Part shown: one piece after another, positions 9,078 to 17,643 of the stretch
Layout: every line of letters starts with the position of its first letter
Numbering within the stretch: the first letter of the stretch is position 1
DNA from: Brevundimonas sp.
GTDB lineage: Bacteria > Pseudomonadota > Alphaproteobacteria > Caulobacterales > Caulobacteraceae
NCBI RefSeq assembly: GCF_016742135.1
Contig: NZ_JACVCG010000002.1
Location: 124,001 to 188,000 of the forward strand
Length of the DNA stretch: 64,000 bases
Reading direction: 5' to 3'
Notes under the pieces: generated by a model
Told to the model about the DNA's origin: nothing
The model's database searches: none
What the model saw: only the letters and a program-made list of their open reading frames with translations
Program-made: the position numbers and the translations under genes

Positions 9078-10550
9078 ATGACTGACACCGCGACCAACAC
9101 CAAAACCATCAAGGGCCGTACCGGCGATTGGGAAATCGTCATGGGGCTGGAGATCCACGCCCAGGTGGCGTCGAAGGCTAAGCTGTTCTCGGGGGCGGCC
9201 GTCGGATTCGGCGCCGGCCCGAACGAGCAGGTGTCGCTGGTCGATGCGGGCTTTCCCGGCATGCTGCCGACGCTCAACAAATTCTGCGTGGAACAGGCCG
9301 TGCGCACAGGTCTGGGCCTGCGCGCCAAGATCAACACCTTCAGCCAGTTCGACCGCAAGAACTATTTCTACCCCGACCTGCCGACCGGCTATCAGATCAG
9401 CCAGCTGTATCACCCGATCGTGGGCGAGGGCGTGGTCGAGGTCGAGGCCGAGGACGGCAGCTTCTTCAACGTCGGCATCGAGCGCCTGCATCTGGAGCAG
9501 GACGCCGGCAAGCTGATCCACGACCTGTCGCCGACCGAGAGCTATGTCGACCTGAACCGCGCGGGCACGGCCCTGATGGAGATCGTTTCGCGCCCCGACC
9601 TGCGCACCCCCGAAGAGGCGGTCGCCTACGTCAAGAAGATCCGGACCATCCTGATCTATCTGGGCACCTGCGACGGCGACATGGAAAAGGGCAATCTGCG
9701 GGCCGACGTGAACGTCTCGGTCCGGCGTCCGGGCGAGCCCTTCGGCACGCGCTGCGAGATCAAGAACGTCAACAGCTTCCGCTTCATTTCTCAAGCGATC
9801 CAGTATGAGGCCCGCCGCCAGATCGAGATCCTTGAGGACGGCGGCTCGATCACCCAGGAGACCCGCCTGTTCGACCCGGTGAAGGGCGAAACGCGCTCGA
9901 TGCGCTCCAAGGAAGAGGCGCACGATTACCGCTACTTCCCCGACCCCGACCTGCTGCCGCTGGAGATCGAGGAGGCGTGGATCGACGAGATCAAGGCCGG
10001 CCTGCCCGAGCTGCCGGACGACAAGCGCCGCCGCTTCATGAGCCAGTACGGCCTGTCACAGTACGATGCCGGCGTGCTGATCTCGGAACAGGCCAAGGCC
10101 GACTATTTCGAGGCGGCGGCGACTGGCCGCGATGCCAAGCTGGTGTCCAACTGGGTGACCAATGAGGTCTCGGCGCGTCTGGCGGCCGACGGCAAGGACT
10201 TCAGCGAGAACCCGCTTCCCGCAGGCCATGTCGCCGAGCTGGTCGAACTGATCGAGACCAATGTCATCTCGTCGAAGATCGCCAAGGAGGTCTTCGACCA
10301 CGTCTGGAACGGCGAGGGCGCGCCAGCTGAGGTCGTCGAGAAGCATGGCCTGAAACAGGTCACCGACACGGGCGCCATCGAGAAGGCCGTGGACGAAATC
10401 ATCGCCGCCAATCCGGACAAGGCCGCGGCCGTCGCCGAAAAGCCCCAGGCCATCGGCTGGTTTGTCGGTCAGGTCATGAAGGCGACCGGTGGCAAGGCCA
10501 ACCCCGCTGCGGTCAACGACATCCTGAAGGCGAAGCTGGGTATTTCCTGA
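9078..10550 (+). CDS. gatB: Asp/Glu-tRNA amidotransferase subunit B
   Basis: 490 residues. The N-terminal catalytic cradle shows [31 protein letters not shown], and [17 protein letters not shown]. The C-terminal YqeY-like tail domain follows ([13 protein letters not shown] ... [27 protein letters not shown]). GatB phosphorylates and amidates the misacylated tRNA using ammonia channelled from GatA. It lies about 1 kb downstream of gatCA, separated by two small genes and the palindromic element, and is read in the same direction. Confidence 0.97.
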   Translation: MTDTATNTKTIKGRTGDWEIVMGLEIHAQVASKAKLFSGAAVGFGAGPNEQVSLVDAGFPGMLPTLNKFCVEQAVRTGLGLRAKINTFSQFDRKNYFYPDLPTGYQISQLYHPIVGEGVVEVEAEDGSFFNVGIERLHLEQDAGKLIHDLSPTESYVDLNRAGTALMEIVSRPDLRTPEEAVAYVKKIRTILIYLGTCDGDMEKGNLRADVNVSVRRPGEPFGTRCEIKNVNSFRFISQAIQYEARRQIEILEDGGSITQETRLFDPVKGETRSMRSKEEAHDYRYFPDPDLLPLEIEEAWIDEIKAGLPELPDDKRRRFMSQYGLSQYDAGVLISEQAKADYFEAAATGRDAKLVSNWVTNEVSARLAADGKDFSENPLPAGHVAELVELIETNVISSKIAKEVFDHVWNGEGAPAEVVEKHGLKQVTDTGAIEKAVDEIIAANPDKAAAVAEKPQAIGWFVGQVMKATGGKANPAAVNDILKAKLGIS

Positions 10551-10600
10551 CGCACTAACGCTCGCGACGCGGTCGCTCGCTGCTTGAGCGCGACGAAAAA

Positions 10601-10630
10601 AAGGGCCCGGAGGTCGCTCTCCGGGCCCTT
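10601..10630. terminator. bidirectional rho-independent terminator
   Basis: Perfect 12-bp GC-rich stem AAGGGCCCGGAG / CTCCGGGCCCTT with a 6-base loop between the converging gatB and RcnB-like genes. On the minus strand the stem is followed by a run of T (complement of the A-run at 10595-10602), making it a strong terminator for the RcnB-like gene and a weaker one for gatB. Confidence 0.85.
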
Positions 10631-10649
10631 CGTCATTCAGGCCTGACGC

Positions 10650-11579
10650 CTACCAGCGCCAGAAGTCGTAGACGACCTCGATGATGTAGCCGTCGTATTC
10701 GTCGATCAGATAGATGTGGTTGTCCACATAGACCCAGCGGGTGCCGAGCGGCGGGAAGCCCAGACCGTAGGTGCGATAGTCGTTCACCTGATACCGCCAG
10801 AAGATGGACGGCAGGTACTGCCCCTCGTACCACCGCTGGTTCCAGTACTGGCGCGGCACCGAGTAATAGCCGTAGCCCGGCGCGAAATAGAAGCCGATGC
10901 GGACGCCGGTATAGCCCCGGAACGAGCGGTGCCCCCGCCACCAGTCCGAGCGATGACGACGGTCCCAGTCGCGGCGCCAGTGGTCCCGGTTCCAGTTGCG
11001 CCGGAACTCATTGTAGTCGCGCCGGTCTCGGCGGTTTTCATAACGATCTCCGCGCCGGTCATCACGCCGGTCGGCCCGGTCGTCGCGACGGTCGCCCCGC
11101 CACTCCTGCCGGTCCTCGCGCCGCCCCCCACGGTCGTCGCGGCGATCTTCGCGGCGATCCTGACGGGCATCCGGTCGCGTGCCGGGGCGGGTGTCGGGGC
11201 GTCGATCGTCGCGCCGATCCTCGCGGCGGTCTTGCCGGTCGTCGCGCCGATCCTCACGCCGATCCTGACGAGTGTCGGGGCGGGTCCCCGGACGCGTATC
11301 CGGTCGCGTGTCCGGCCGGGTATCGGGCCGTCGATCCTGACGATCCTCGCGGCGGTCGCCGCGGTCCTGACGGGTCTGCGGGCGATCCGTGCGGGGCTGG
11401 GCCGGGGTCTGTGGCCGGGCCTCGCGGCGCTGCTCCTGGCGTTCGGTACGAGCCTCGCCGCCCCGGCGGTCTCCCCGATCCTGGCGGCGTTCAGACTGCT
11501 GCGCCTCAGCGACTGCAGGCACGATCGCGGGGGCCGCGAACGCCGTCAAGGCACTGAAGACCAAAAGAGTACGCTTCAT
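10650..11579 (-). CDS. RcnB-like exported protein with long Arg/Asp-rich repeat region
   Basis: 309 residues. Signal peptide MKRTLLVFSALTAFAAPAIVPAVAEAQ, then about 170 residues made almost wholly of R, D, Q, P and T in short repeats (RPDTRPDTRPGTRPDTRQDRREDRRDD type). A C-terminal RcnB-like domain rich in Tyr and Trp follows (FAPGYGYYSVPRQYWN, LPSIFWRYQVNDYRTYGL, WVYVDNHIYLID). E. coli RcnB is a periplasmic protein affecting nickel/cobalt homeostasis; whether that applies here is unknown. The paralogue upstream has the same architecture with a shorter repeat. Start ATG 11579; ends at the terminator. Confidence 0.82.
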   Translation of the reverse strand: MKRTLLVFSALTAFAAPAIVPAVAEAQQSERRQDRGDRRGGEARTERQEQRREARPQTPAQPRTDRPQTRQDRGDRREDRQDRRPDTRPDTRPDTRPGTRPDTRQDRREDRRDDRQDRREDRRDDRRPDTRPGTRPDARQDRREDRRDDRGGRREDRQEWRGDRRDDRADRRDDRRGDRYENRRDRRDYNEFRRNWNRDHWRRDWDRRHRSDWWRGHRSFRGYTGVRIGFYFAPGYGYYSVPRQYWNQRWYEGQYLPSIFWRYQVNDYRTYGLGFPPLGTRWVYVDNHIYLIDEYDGYIIEVVYDFWRW

Positions 11580-11687
11580 CTCGATGTCCTTGTCGCCCCT
11601 GTCTGTCATCCCGATCGATGACCTGTGCCGAGGCTTGGCAGGAACAGGCTGAACCGTATGTGAACGAAATCTGACTGCCGGTCATGA

Positions 11688-11720
11688 GAAACCCCGCGCG
11701 GCGAACCACGCGGGGTTTTC
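11688..11720. terminator. rho-independent terminator between the two RcnB-like genes
   Basis: Stem GAAACCCCGCG / CGCGGGGTTTTC around a loop of about 10 bases, directly downstream (minus-strand sense) of the second RcnB-like gene. The U-tract is short in both directions. Confidence 0.7.
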
Positions 11721-11739
11721 TGTCCGAAACCGTGGACGC

Positions 11740-12282
11740 CTACCAGATGTCCAGCAGCACCTCGGCGATGATGCCCGTGGCCAGGGCTACCAGCAGGATG
11801 TTGTTGTCGGCATGGACCCAGCGATAACCGCGCGGAGCGGGCCTCAGACCATAGTAATGCGGGTCCCGCACATAATAGCGGTGATAGGTCGCCGGCAGGC
11901 GCGCGCCCCGCTGCCAGCGATAGCCGTAGTAGCGTGGCTCGACCCGGTAGTAGCCGTACCCCGGCGCATACCAGTAACCCCGGCGTTGTCCGCGGAAGTC
12001 ATGGAACTCCGGACGACCCCGCCACCAGTCGCGGTTGTTGCGGTCCCAGCGGTCGGCGCGGCGATCATTGCGGTAGTCGCGGCGGTCATCGCGGCGGTCG
12101 TTTCGATAGTCCCGCCGATCATCGCGCCGGTCGCGGCGGTAGTCCCGTCGGTCGTCGCGACGGTCCTGACGCCATTCCCGTCGGTCGTCGCGGTCGCGGC
12201 GGCTCTGGGCTTCGGCGATGGCGGGTACGGCCAGGGCGGCCATTGTGAGCGCGGCGACGGCCACGCGGGCAAGATGTCTCAT
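11740..12282 (-). CDS. RcnB-like exported protein, shorter paralogue
   Basis: 180 residues: signal peptide (MRHLARVAVAALTMAALAVPAIAEAQ), an Arg/Asp-rich block of repeated RRDDRRDYRNDRR-type units (about residues 28-75), and an RcnB-like C-terminal domain (YWYAPGYGYYRVEPRYYGYRW, LPATYHRYYVRDPHYYGL, YRWVHADNNILLV). It shares the layout and key motifs of the neighbouring 309-residue protein, so the two are probably tandem duplicates. Between them lie the terminator and about 150 bases that can hold a separate promoter for the downstream copy. Confidence 0.82.
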   Translation of the reverse strand: MRHLARVAVAALTMAALAVPAIAEAQSRRDRDDRREWRQDRRDDRRDYRRDRRDDRRDYRNDRRDDRRDYRNDRRADRWDRNNRDWWRGRPEFHDFRGQRRGYWYAPGYGYYRVEPRYYGYRWQRGARLPATYHRYYVRDPHYYGLRPAPRGYRWVHADNNILLVALATGIIAEVLLDIW

Positions 12283-12440
12283 GACTCTACTCCGGTGAGG
12301 GTCCGGTGGATCAGGCTTGATCCGCGATGAGCGGAGGCTGTCGGGTTCCAAATGAACCCGACCTGAACGCCATGGTCAGGAAAACCTTGTGACGGGTCTG
12401 TCCTGTGCCCAGATGCAAGGGCCGCAAGCAGGAGGCCTCC

Positions 12441-13166
12441 ATGACCCGCCCCATCGAACTCTGGTACTGGCCGACGCCCAATGGCTGGAAGGTCTCGATC
12501 GCCCTTGAGGAAATGGGGCTGCCCTATGAGGTCAAGCCGGTAAATATCGGCCGGGGCGAGCAGTTCGAACCCGCTTTTCAGGCCATCAGCCCCAACGGGC
12601 GCATGCCCGCCATCATCGATCCCGACGGCCCGGACGGCCAGCCGCTGTCGATCTTCGAGTCCGGCGCCATCCTTCAGTATCTGGGCCTCAAGTCCGGACA
12701 GTTCTATCCGCAGGACGTCCGTGCCCGCACCGAGGTCGACCAGTGGCTGTTCTGGCAGGTCGGCGGCCTCGGCCCCATGGCCGGCCAGACCCACCACTTC
12801 CGCCAGTATGCCCCCGCCATGATCAAGGACCAGCGCCAGATCGCCTATGGTGTCCGCCGCTATACGGACGAGACCCACCGCCTGTATGGCGTTCTGGACC
12901 GCCGCCTGGCCGACCGCGCGTTCGTCGCCGGGGACTACTCCATCGCGGACATGGCCATCTGGCCCTGGATCCTGCCCACGCATCAGGGGCAGGACCTGGC
13001 CGAGTTTCCCAACCTCGCCGCCTGGATGGATCGGGTGGGGCAGAGGCCTGCGGTCAAGGCCGGGCGGGCCGTCGGCGATGAGCTGCGAAGCAATCTCGGC
13101 GCTGCCGGCAAGGACGCGGAAGAGGCGCGCAAGCTGCTGTTCGGCCAACGCGCCCGTCGGGGATGA
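12441..13166 (+). CDS. glutathione S-transferase family protein (YfcG/Nu-like)
   Basis: 241 residues. The N-terminal thioredoxin-like domain begins IELWYWPTPNGWKVSIALEEMGLPYE, like E. coli YfcG/YghU, in which the Thr-Pro-Asn segment contacts glutathione. NGRMPAIIDPDG and SIFESGAILQYL complete the glutathione site, and an all-helical C-terminal domain follows (FVAGDYSIADMAIWPWI). Nu-class enzymes reduce disulfides and organic peroxides using glutathione. Preceded by AGGAGG (in GCAGGAGGCCTCC) and divergent from the RcnB-like genes. Confidence 0.9.
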   Translation: MTRPIELWYWPTPNGWKVSIALEEMGLPYEVKPVNIGRGEQFEPAFQAISPNGRMPAIIDPDGPDGQPLSIFESGAILQYLGLKSGQFYPQDVRARTEVDQWLFWQVGGLGPMAGQTHHFRQYAPAMIKDQRQIAYGVRRYTDETHRLYGVLDRRLADRAFVAGDYSIADMAIWPWILPTHQGQDLAEFPNLAAWMDRVGQRPAVKAGRAVGDELRSNLGAAGKDAEEARKLLFGQRARRG

Positions 13167-13356
13167 GGCCCGCCCATCAACCGTAAACCGCCTCTGAACA
13201 ACCGATTTACGCGTAGTAAATACAGCAACTTGTCTTCATGACTTGGTGACACAAAAGTCGTCGCAAGCCCCTGTGGTGTTAACGCTAACTTCAATCGCGA
13301 CCGGTTTTATCGGGACCATCGGCGGGCCAGAAAGGCCTTGGCTGGAGGGACTGGTG

Positions 13357-13656
13357 ATGATGGCGCAAGAACTCGCGCAGGATGCTGAAACGGGCGGCCT
13401 GCCGCTGCCCACCCCGGACATGGACGGCGACGCCCTGTTCAAACTGGGCCTGATGTATTCGGCCGGGCAGGGGGGCTGTCCCCTCGACCGGGTCTCGGCC
13501 CACATGATCTTCAATCTGGCGGCCATGAAGGGCTCGATCGAGGCGCGCGACTATCGCCGCGAGATGTCGATGGAGATGGACCGCGAGGAAATCAGCGAGG
13601 CCCAGCGCGCCGCTCGCCGCTGGATCGACGCTGGCACGGTGACGCTCGCGGCCTAA
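13357..13656 (+). CDS. Sel1-repeat-like small protein
   Basis: About 99 residues from MMAQELAQDAETGG, with a Sel1/TPR-like pair of helices: DALFKLGLMYSAGQGGCPLDRVSAHMIFNLAAMKGSIEARDYRREM. Sel1-like repeats mediate protein contacts. The ATG at 13357 is preceded by TGGAGGGAC; the frame also opens at 13243, but that leader is not protein-like. The last four bases overlap the stop of the convergent export lipoprotein gene. No specific partner is evident. Confidence 0.72.
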   Translation: MMAQELAQDAETGGLPLPTPDMDGDALFKLGLMYSAGQGGCPLDRVSAHMIFNLAAMKGSIEARDYRREMSMEMDREEISEAQRAARRWIDAGTVTLAA

Positions 13657-14390
13657 AACTGCTGATACTGCCCGTTGATCGTGTAGTTGAAGCCGATGGG
13701 CAGGGCGTTGCGAATCTGCGTGAAGAAGTTGGCCAGCTCGCCCAGGTTGGATCGCGGCACGAACAGGACATCGCCCCGTCGCAGAGCGACAATCTCGCCC
13801 CGGCGCGGTCTGAGATCCAGAACCCGCATCATGCGCCGACCGCCGGGCCCCCGGCGGATCAGGGCCACCTCGGCCGGTCGGGCGGTGGGCAGGAACCCGC
13901 CAGCCTGGATGATGGCCTGATAGGCATCGATGTCGCCCGCCATGTCATAGACACCCGGGGCGCGGACCTCGCCGTCCACCCAGACCTTGAGCGGCCCGGC
14001 CTGCCTCAGCGTCACCTCGACGACGGGGCGAACCAGCTGGGTGGACAGGGCCGCGCTGACATCGCTTTCCAGCTCGAACAGGGTCCGGTCCGCCGCCATC
14101 ACCTGGCCGATCAGGGGCAGGGACACCCGTCCGTCCGGACCGACCCGGAGCGTGCGGGTCAGCTCCGGCGCGGTCGGCGTTGCGACCTCGATCTCGTCGC
14201 CGGGATAAAGAACATACTCCGGCTCTGCGTCGGTCCAGTCCGCGAAGGCGATATCCGGGAATGCCCCGGGCGAGGCCGTCGTGGCGACCCGGCCATAGCC
14301 GGCCGAGGGCATGCGCCCCGCGTTGCCGCCGCAGGCTGACAACCCCAGCGCCACCCCCAGCAACAGCAGGTGTCTGCGATCGACCGTCAT
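13653..14390 (-). CDS. hfsD: polysaccharide export lipoprotein (Wza/HfsD-like)
   Basis: 245 residues with a signal peptide ending in lipobox LSAC. It has the polysaccharide export domain (YVLYPGDEIEVATPTAPELTRTLRVGPDGRVSLPLIGQV) and an SLBB-like domain (KVWVDGEVRAPGVYDMAGDIDAYQAIIQAGGFL). It is shorter than E. coli Wza, as in HfsD-type secretins. It is predicted to form the outer-membrane pore for exopolysaccharide. Divergent from the HfsA-like gene, and the surrounding gene set matches the Caulobacter holdfast export machinery; the hfs name is by analogy. Confidence 0.82.
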   Translation of the reverse strand: MTVDRRHLLLLGVALGLSACGGNAGRMPSAGYGRVATTASPGAFPDIAFADWTDAEPEYVLYPGDEIEVATPTAPELTRTLRVGPDGRVSLPLIGQVMAADRTLFELESDVSAALSTQLVRPVVEVTLRQAGPLKVWVDGEVRAPGVYDMAGDIDAYQAIIQAGGFLPTARPAEVALIRRGPGGRRMMRVLDLRPRRGEIVALRRGDVLFVPRSNLGELANFFTQIRNALPIGFNYTINGQYQQF

Positions 14391-14510
14391 CCGGGCTTAC
14401 CTCGACTCATTCTGACCATGGCCATGGCACTGTCGGGGAACGTGGGTAACCGATGGTTAACGCGCGGGGCACAGGATCATCCGGACCGGCCCGACAGGAT
14501 TCTCCCCCGT

Positions 14511-15953
14511 ATGCGTTCCACCGCCTACACCTCTGCCAGACCCCGATATGACCTGGCGGACATCGTCGGGCTGCTGTTTCATCAGATCGGCATCATGGTG
14601 CTGGTGTTTCTGGTGATTGCCGTTCTGGGCACTCTGGCCGTCATGACCCTGCAAAAGACCTATACGGCCGAGGCTCGGATCCTTGCCGGGGTCGGTCAGG
14701 AATATGTCTATCAGCCCCGCGTCGGCTTGACGGAAAGAGGGCAGGCGCCGGACGGCGATCTGGTCACCCAGTCCGAGGCTTCGATCCTGAGCAGCAACGA
14801 AGTCAAACAACGCGTCGTCCAGTCCCTGGGCCCCGCCGCCATCCTTGGCGACGAGACCAGCGGCACCCGGGCCGTTCAGGAGGCACGGGCCATGAAGGCG
14901 CTTCAGGATGGTCTCAAGGTCGGGGTCTCACCCGGGAGCCCGATCATCGCCGTGGGCTTTGAAAGCCATGATGCCGCGCGCTCGGCCACGGTGCTGAACG
15001 CGATCATCGACTCCTATCTGACCTATCGCCGCGAACTGTTCACGGATCGCTCCACCGATGCCAACCTGGCCCAGCAGCAGGCCTTCGAGAATGACCTAGC
15101 CCAGGCCGATGCCGAGTATCAGGCCTTTCTACGTTCCAATGACATCGGCGACTTCGCGGCGGCCAAGGCCGGCTATGCCACCAGCTATCAGACGGTCTAT
15201 GCCGACCGCCTGTCGACCCAGGCCCTGCTGAGACAGACGGATCAGCGCCTGCAGACACTCGAGGCTCAGCTGGCCCGCACCCCGCCCGAGGTTGCCCTGT
15301 CCCAGGATCTGAACGTGTCGGCCCGGGACCAGATTCTTCAGGCCCGCAACGAGCGCGAGGCCCTGTTGGCCCGCTACCTTCCGGATTCCCAGCCCGTCCG
15401 CGACATCGAGGCCCGCATTGCCCAGCTGGAGGCCTATGTCGCTTCGGGCGGTGGGATCGGGGTCAAGGAGGTGCGCACCGGTCCGAACCCGATCTGGACC
15501 GAGCTGGAAACGACCCGGATCACCGTTCAGGCCGAGCGCGACTCGCTTCAGGCCCGGCTGGCGGTGCTCGACGGCCAGTTGGCCCAGATCAAGGCCCGTC
15601 AGTCCGACCTGGTGCAGATGGAATCCCAGAACGCCACCCTGTCCAGCGAGCGCGAGGTGCTGTCGGCCAACATCCGGGAGTTCCAACAACGCGCCTCTCA
15701 AAGCCGCGCCGACAGCGCCCTGGTCCAAGCCGGCGCAGACAATGTCACCGTGATCGAGCGGGCCACCGCGCCGACCACCGGCAAGAGCCTCAAGCTGCCT
15801 CTGCTGGCTCTGGTGATCCTGTTTGCCGGGTTCACGGCGCTCTGCGTCGGGCTGATACGGATTTTCTCCCGGCGCGATTTCGCGACGGCGGGGGTGGTTG
15901 GCCGCACCCTCGACATGCCGGTGCTGGCGGTCGCGCCCCTGAAGGCACGATAA
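14511..15953 (+). CDS. hfsA: chain-length determinant/GNVR-type exopolysaccharide transport protein (HfsA-like)
   Basis: About 480 residues. An N-terminal Wzz-type membrane helix (LLFHQIGIMVLVFLVIAVLGTLAVMTL) precedes the periplasmic stretch GQEYVYQPRVGLTERG, typical of Caulobacterales HfsA-like proteins. A long coiled-coil region (about 180-420) and a second membrane helix near the C-terminus (LPLLALVILFAGFTALCVGL) follow. No kinase domain: the ATPase-like partner is the next gene. It acts as a polysaccharide copolymerase linking synthesis to the outer-membrane pore. Start taken at ATG 14511 (RYDLADIVGLL follows); an earlier start in frame exists. Confidence 0.82.
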   Translation: MRSTAYTSARPRYDLADIVGLLFHQIGIMVLVFLVIAVLGTLAVMTLQKTYTAEARILAGVGQEYVYQPRVGLTERGQAPDGDLVTQSEASILSSNEVKQRVVQSLGPAAILGDETSGTRAVQEARAMKALQDGLKVGVSPGSPIIAVGFESHDAARSATVLNAIIDSYLTYRRELFTDRSTDANLAQQQAFENDLAQADAEYQAFLRSNDIGDFAAAKAGYATSYQTVYADRLSTQALLRQTDQRLQTLEAQLARTPPEVALSQDLNVSARDQILQARNEREALLARYLPDSQPVRDIEARIAQLEAYVASGGGIGVKEVRTGPNPIWTELETTRITVQAERDSLQARLAVLDGQLAQIKARQSDLVQMESQNATLSSEREVLSANIREFQQRASQSRADSALVQAGADNVTVIERATAPTTGKSLKLPLLALVILFAGFTALCVGLIRIFSRRDFATAGVVGRTLDMPVLAVAPLKAR

Positions 15954-16006
15954 GAGCGCGGGCGTGTTAGCCTGTTCGGTGCAGTGGTGCGTGTGATTGC
16001 GATTCG

Positions 16007-16708
16007 ATGATCGACCTGACGACCGAAATGGCAGAGTTGTGGGCCGCCCTGGGGCCCGGTCGTAGGCATCGCGGCCGCGTGATCCTGTTCGTTTCGGCCC
16101 TGGCGGGTGAGGGGACCTCGACCGTCGCCCGTGAATATGCCCGCCTCGCCGCCGTGCGGGCGCGCCGCCCCGTGTGGCTGATCGATGCCGACCTTGTCCA
16201 GCAGGGCCAGATGGAGGCCATCGGTGCCGATCCCGAACGCTTCGGTCGGCTGGGACGCCCGGCCCAGGCCTCACCCGACGGGTCCAGCTTCTTCGCCATC
16301 AGTCCGCCTCTGATGGGACGGGACGGCCAGGTCGTGGCCCCGGCACGCCTTCTGACCGCGCGCCCGGCCCTTGGCGGTCGCCTGTGGGTGACCCGCTTCA
16401 ATCAGGAAATCCTGCGCTCAGGCCAGCGCGCCGAGGCCATCGACGACAGCCGCTACTGGGATGCCATTCGCGCCCATGCCGAGACCATCGTCATCGATGC
16501 GCCATCTGCGGACCGCAGCGATCTGGCCCTGATCCTGGCCCCGCTTGCCGATCTCACCGTGCTTGTGGTGGCCGGTCAGGCCACCGAGGCCGCGGCCCCC
16601 GTGGCCCTGCGCGACGAGATCGAGGCGGTCGGCGGTCATATCGCCGGCGTGGTCGTCAACCGATCAACCTATCAGGCACCGACCCTGCTGCGCCGCCGGT
16701 CAGCCTAG
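16007..16708 (+). CDS. hfsB: CpsD/CapB-like ATPase partner of the copolymerase (HfsB-like), Walker lysine absent
   Basis: 233 residues resembling the cytoplasmic BY-kinase-type ATPase that pairs with Wzz proteins. The P-loop position reads ALAGEGTSTVAREYA, with Thr where the Walker A Lys should be, followed by a Walker A'-like VWLIDADLVQQ and a Walker B-like ETIVIDAPSADRSDLALIL. No C-terminal tyrosine cluster is visible. It is therefore probably a scaffold rather than an active kinase. It lies 53 bases after the HfsA-like gene, and its last four bases overlap the converging glycosyltransferase gene. Confidence 0.8.
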   Translation: MIDLTTEMAELWAALGPGRRHRGRVILFVSALAGEGTSTVAREYARLAAVRARRPVWLIDADLVQQGQMEAIGADPERFGRLGRPAQASPDGSSFFAISPPLMGRDGQVVAPARLLTARPALGGRLWVTRFNQEILRSGQRAEAIDDSRYWDAIRAHAETIVIDAPSADRSDLALILAPLADLTVLVVAGQATEAAAPVALRDEIEAVGGHIAGVVVNRSTYQAPTLLRRRSA

Positions 16709-17643
16709 GTCACGGCGCGGTCCAGTCGCTGCAATTCCGATGCGCCGTAAAAGCGCGGCTCCAGCCCCGGCATCCACAGCAGCTTGCCCAGACCCCGCGC
16801 CGCCCGATCCAGCGCTCGCGCCCGTCCGGGTCTTCGCAGCAGGGTCAGCGGCAGGGCGATGACGCTCCAGCCCACCAATTGTACCGCACCGACCGCCATC
16901 CATTTGATCACACCGACCATGTCCCGCCTGCCCCAGGCCGCCTGCGACGGGCTCTGGCCATAGGCAAAGGCGCGCGACAGGGCATAGCCCAGATTGGCGC
17001 GGTGGGCCGGTGCGACTTCATCCACCCAGGCCCCGGCTGACCAGCCATAGCGACCCCCGCGTGCGCTCAGGGCGGCGAACAGGGCGTCATCCTCGCCGCC
17101 CGACTGGTCCCAGCGCACCTCGAACGGCGCCGGGCCGGGCAGGGCGGTCGCCCGCACCATCAGACTGTTGCCACAGCCGAAGGGGTGGTCAATCAGGGCA
17201 TCGCTCTTCGGACCGGCACGCCCGAAGAACTCTTCGAGATAAGGGCGCACGTCAGCAGGGGCCTCCGGCGTCTGGCCCCGGATCGGACCGAACACAACAT
17301 CCGCGCCGATGTTCGCCTGCGTGGCCAGAAGCGCGGCCAGCCATCCGGGCGAGGCGATCTCGTCATCGTCCAGAAAGGCGATCAGCGGCGCATCGGTCGC
17401 CGCCAGCCCGGCGTTCCGCGCCGAGGCCACCCCGACCGTAGGCTCGTGCACATAGACGACGGGAAGGGCCTGTCCCTGAAAGCGCTCTGTCACCGCCCGC
17501 GCGCTGGGCTCGCGGTCATTGTCGACCACCACGATCTCGCCCGGCACGTCGGCGACGCCCTCCTGCGCCACCAGTGAGGCGAGCGCGCTGGCCAGCCCCT
17601 CGGGGCGTCTCAGCGTGGGGACGATGACGGCAACCCGGCTCAT
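16705..17643 (-). CDS. family 2 glycosyltransferase
   Basis: 312 residues with a GT2/GT-A N-terminus: VAVIVPTLRRPEGLASALASL, IVVVDNDREPS, GVASARNAGLAATDAPLIAFLDDDEI (DDD metal site). C-terminal hydrophobic segments (IKWMAVGAVQLVGWSVIALPLTLL) suggest membrane association. Probably adds a sugar to the lipid-linked holdfast or exopolysaccharide repeat; HfsG is the obvious comparison but identity is unproven. The ATG at 17643 overlaps the upstream glycosyltransferase stop by one base (TGATG). Confidence 0.85.
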   Translation of the reverse strand: MSRVAVIVPTLRRPEGLASALASLVAQEGVADVPGEIVVVDNDREPSARAVTERFQGQALPVVYVHEPTVGVASARNAGLAATDAPLIAFLDDDEIASPGWLAALLATQANIGADVVFGPIRGQTPEAPADVRPYLEEFFGRAGPKSDALIDHPFGCGNSLMVRATALPGPAPFEVRWDQSGGEDDALFAALSARGGRYGWSAGAWVDEVAPAHRANLGYALSRAFAYGQSPSQAAWGRRDMVGVIKWMAVGAVQLVGWSVIALPLTLLRRPGRARALDRAARGLGKLLWMPGLEPRFYGASELQRLDRAVT

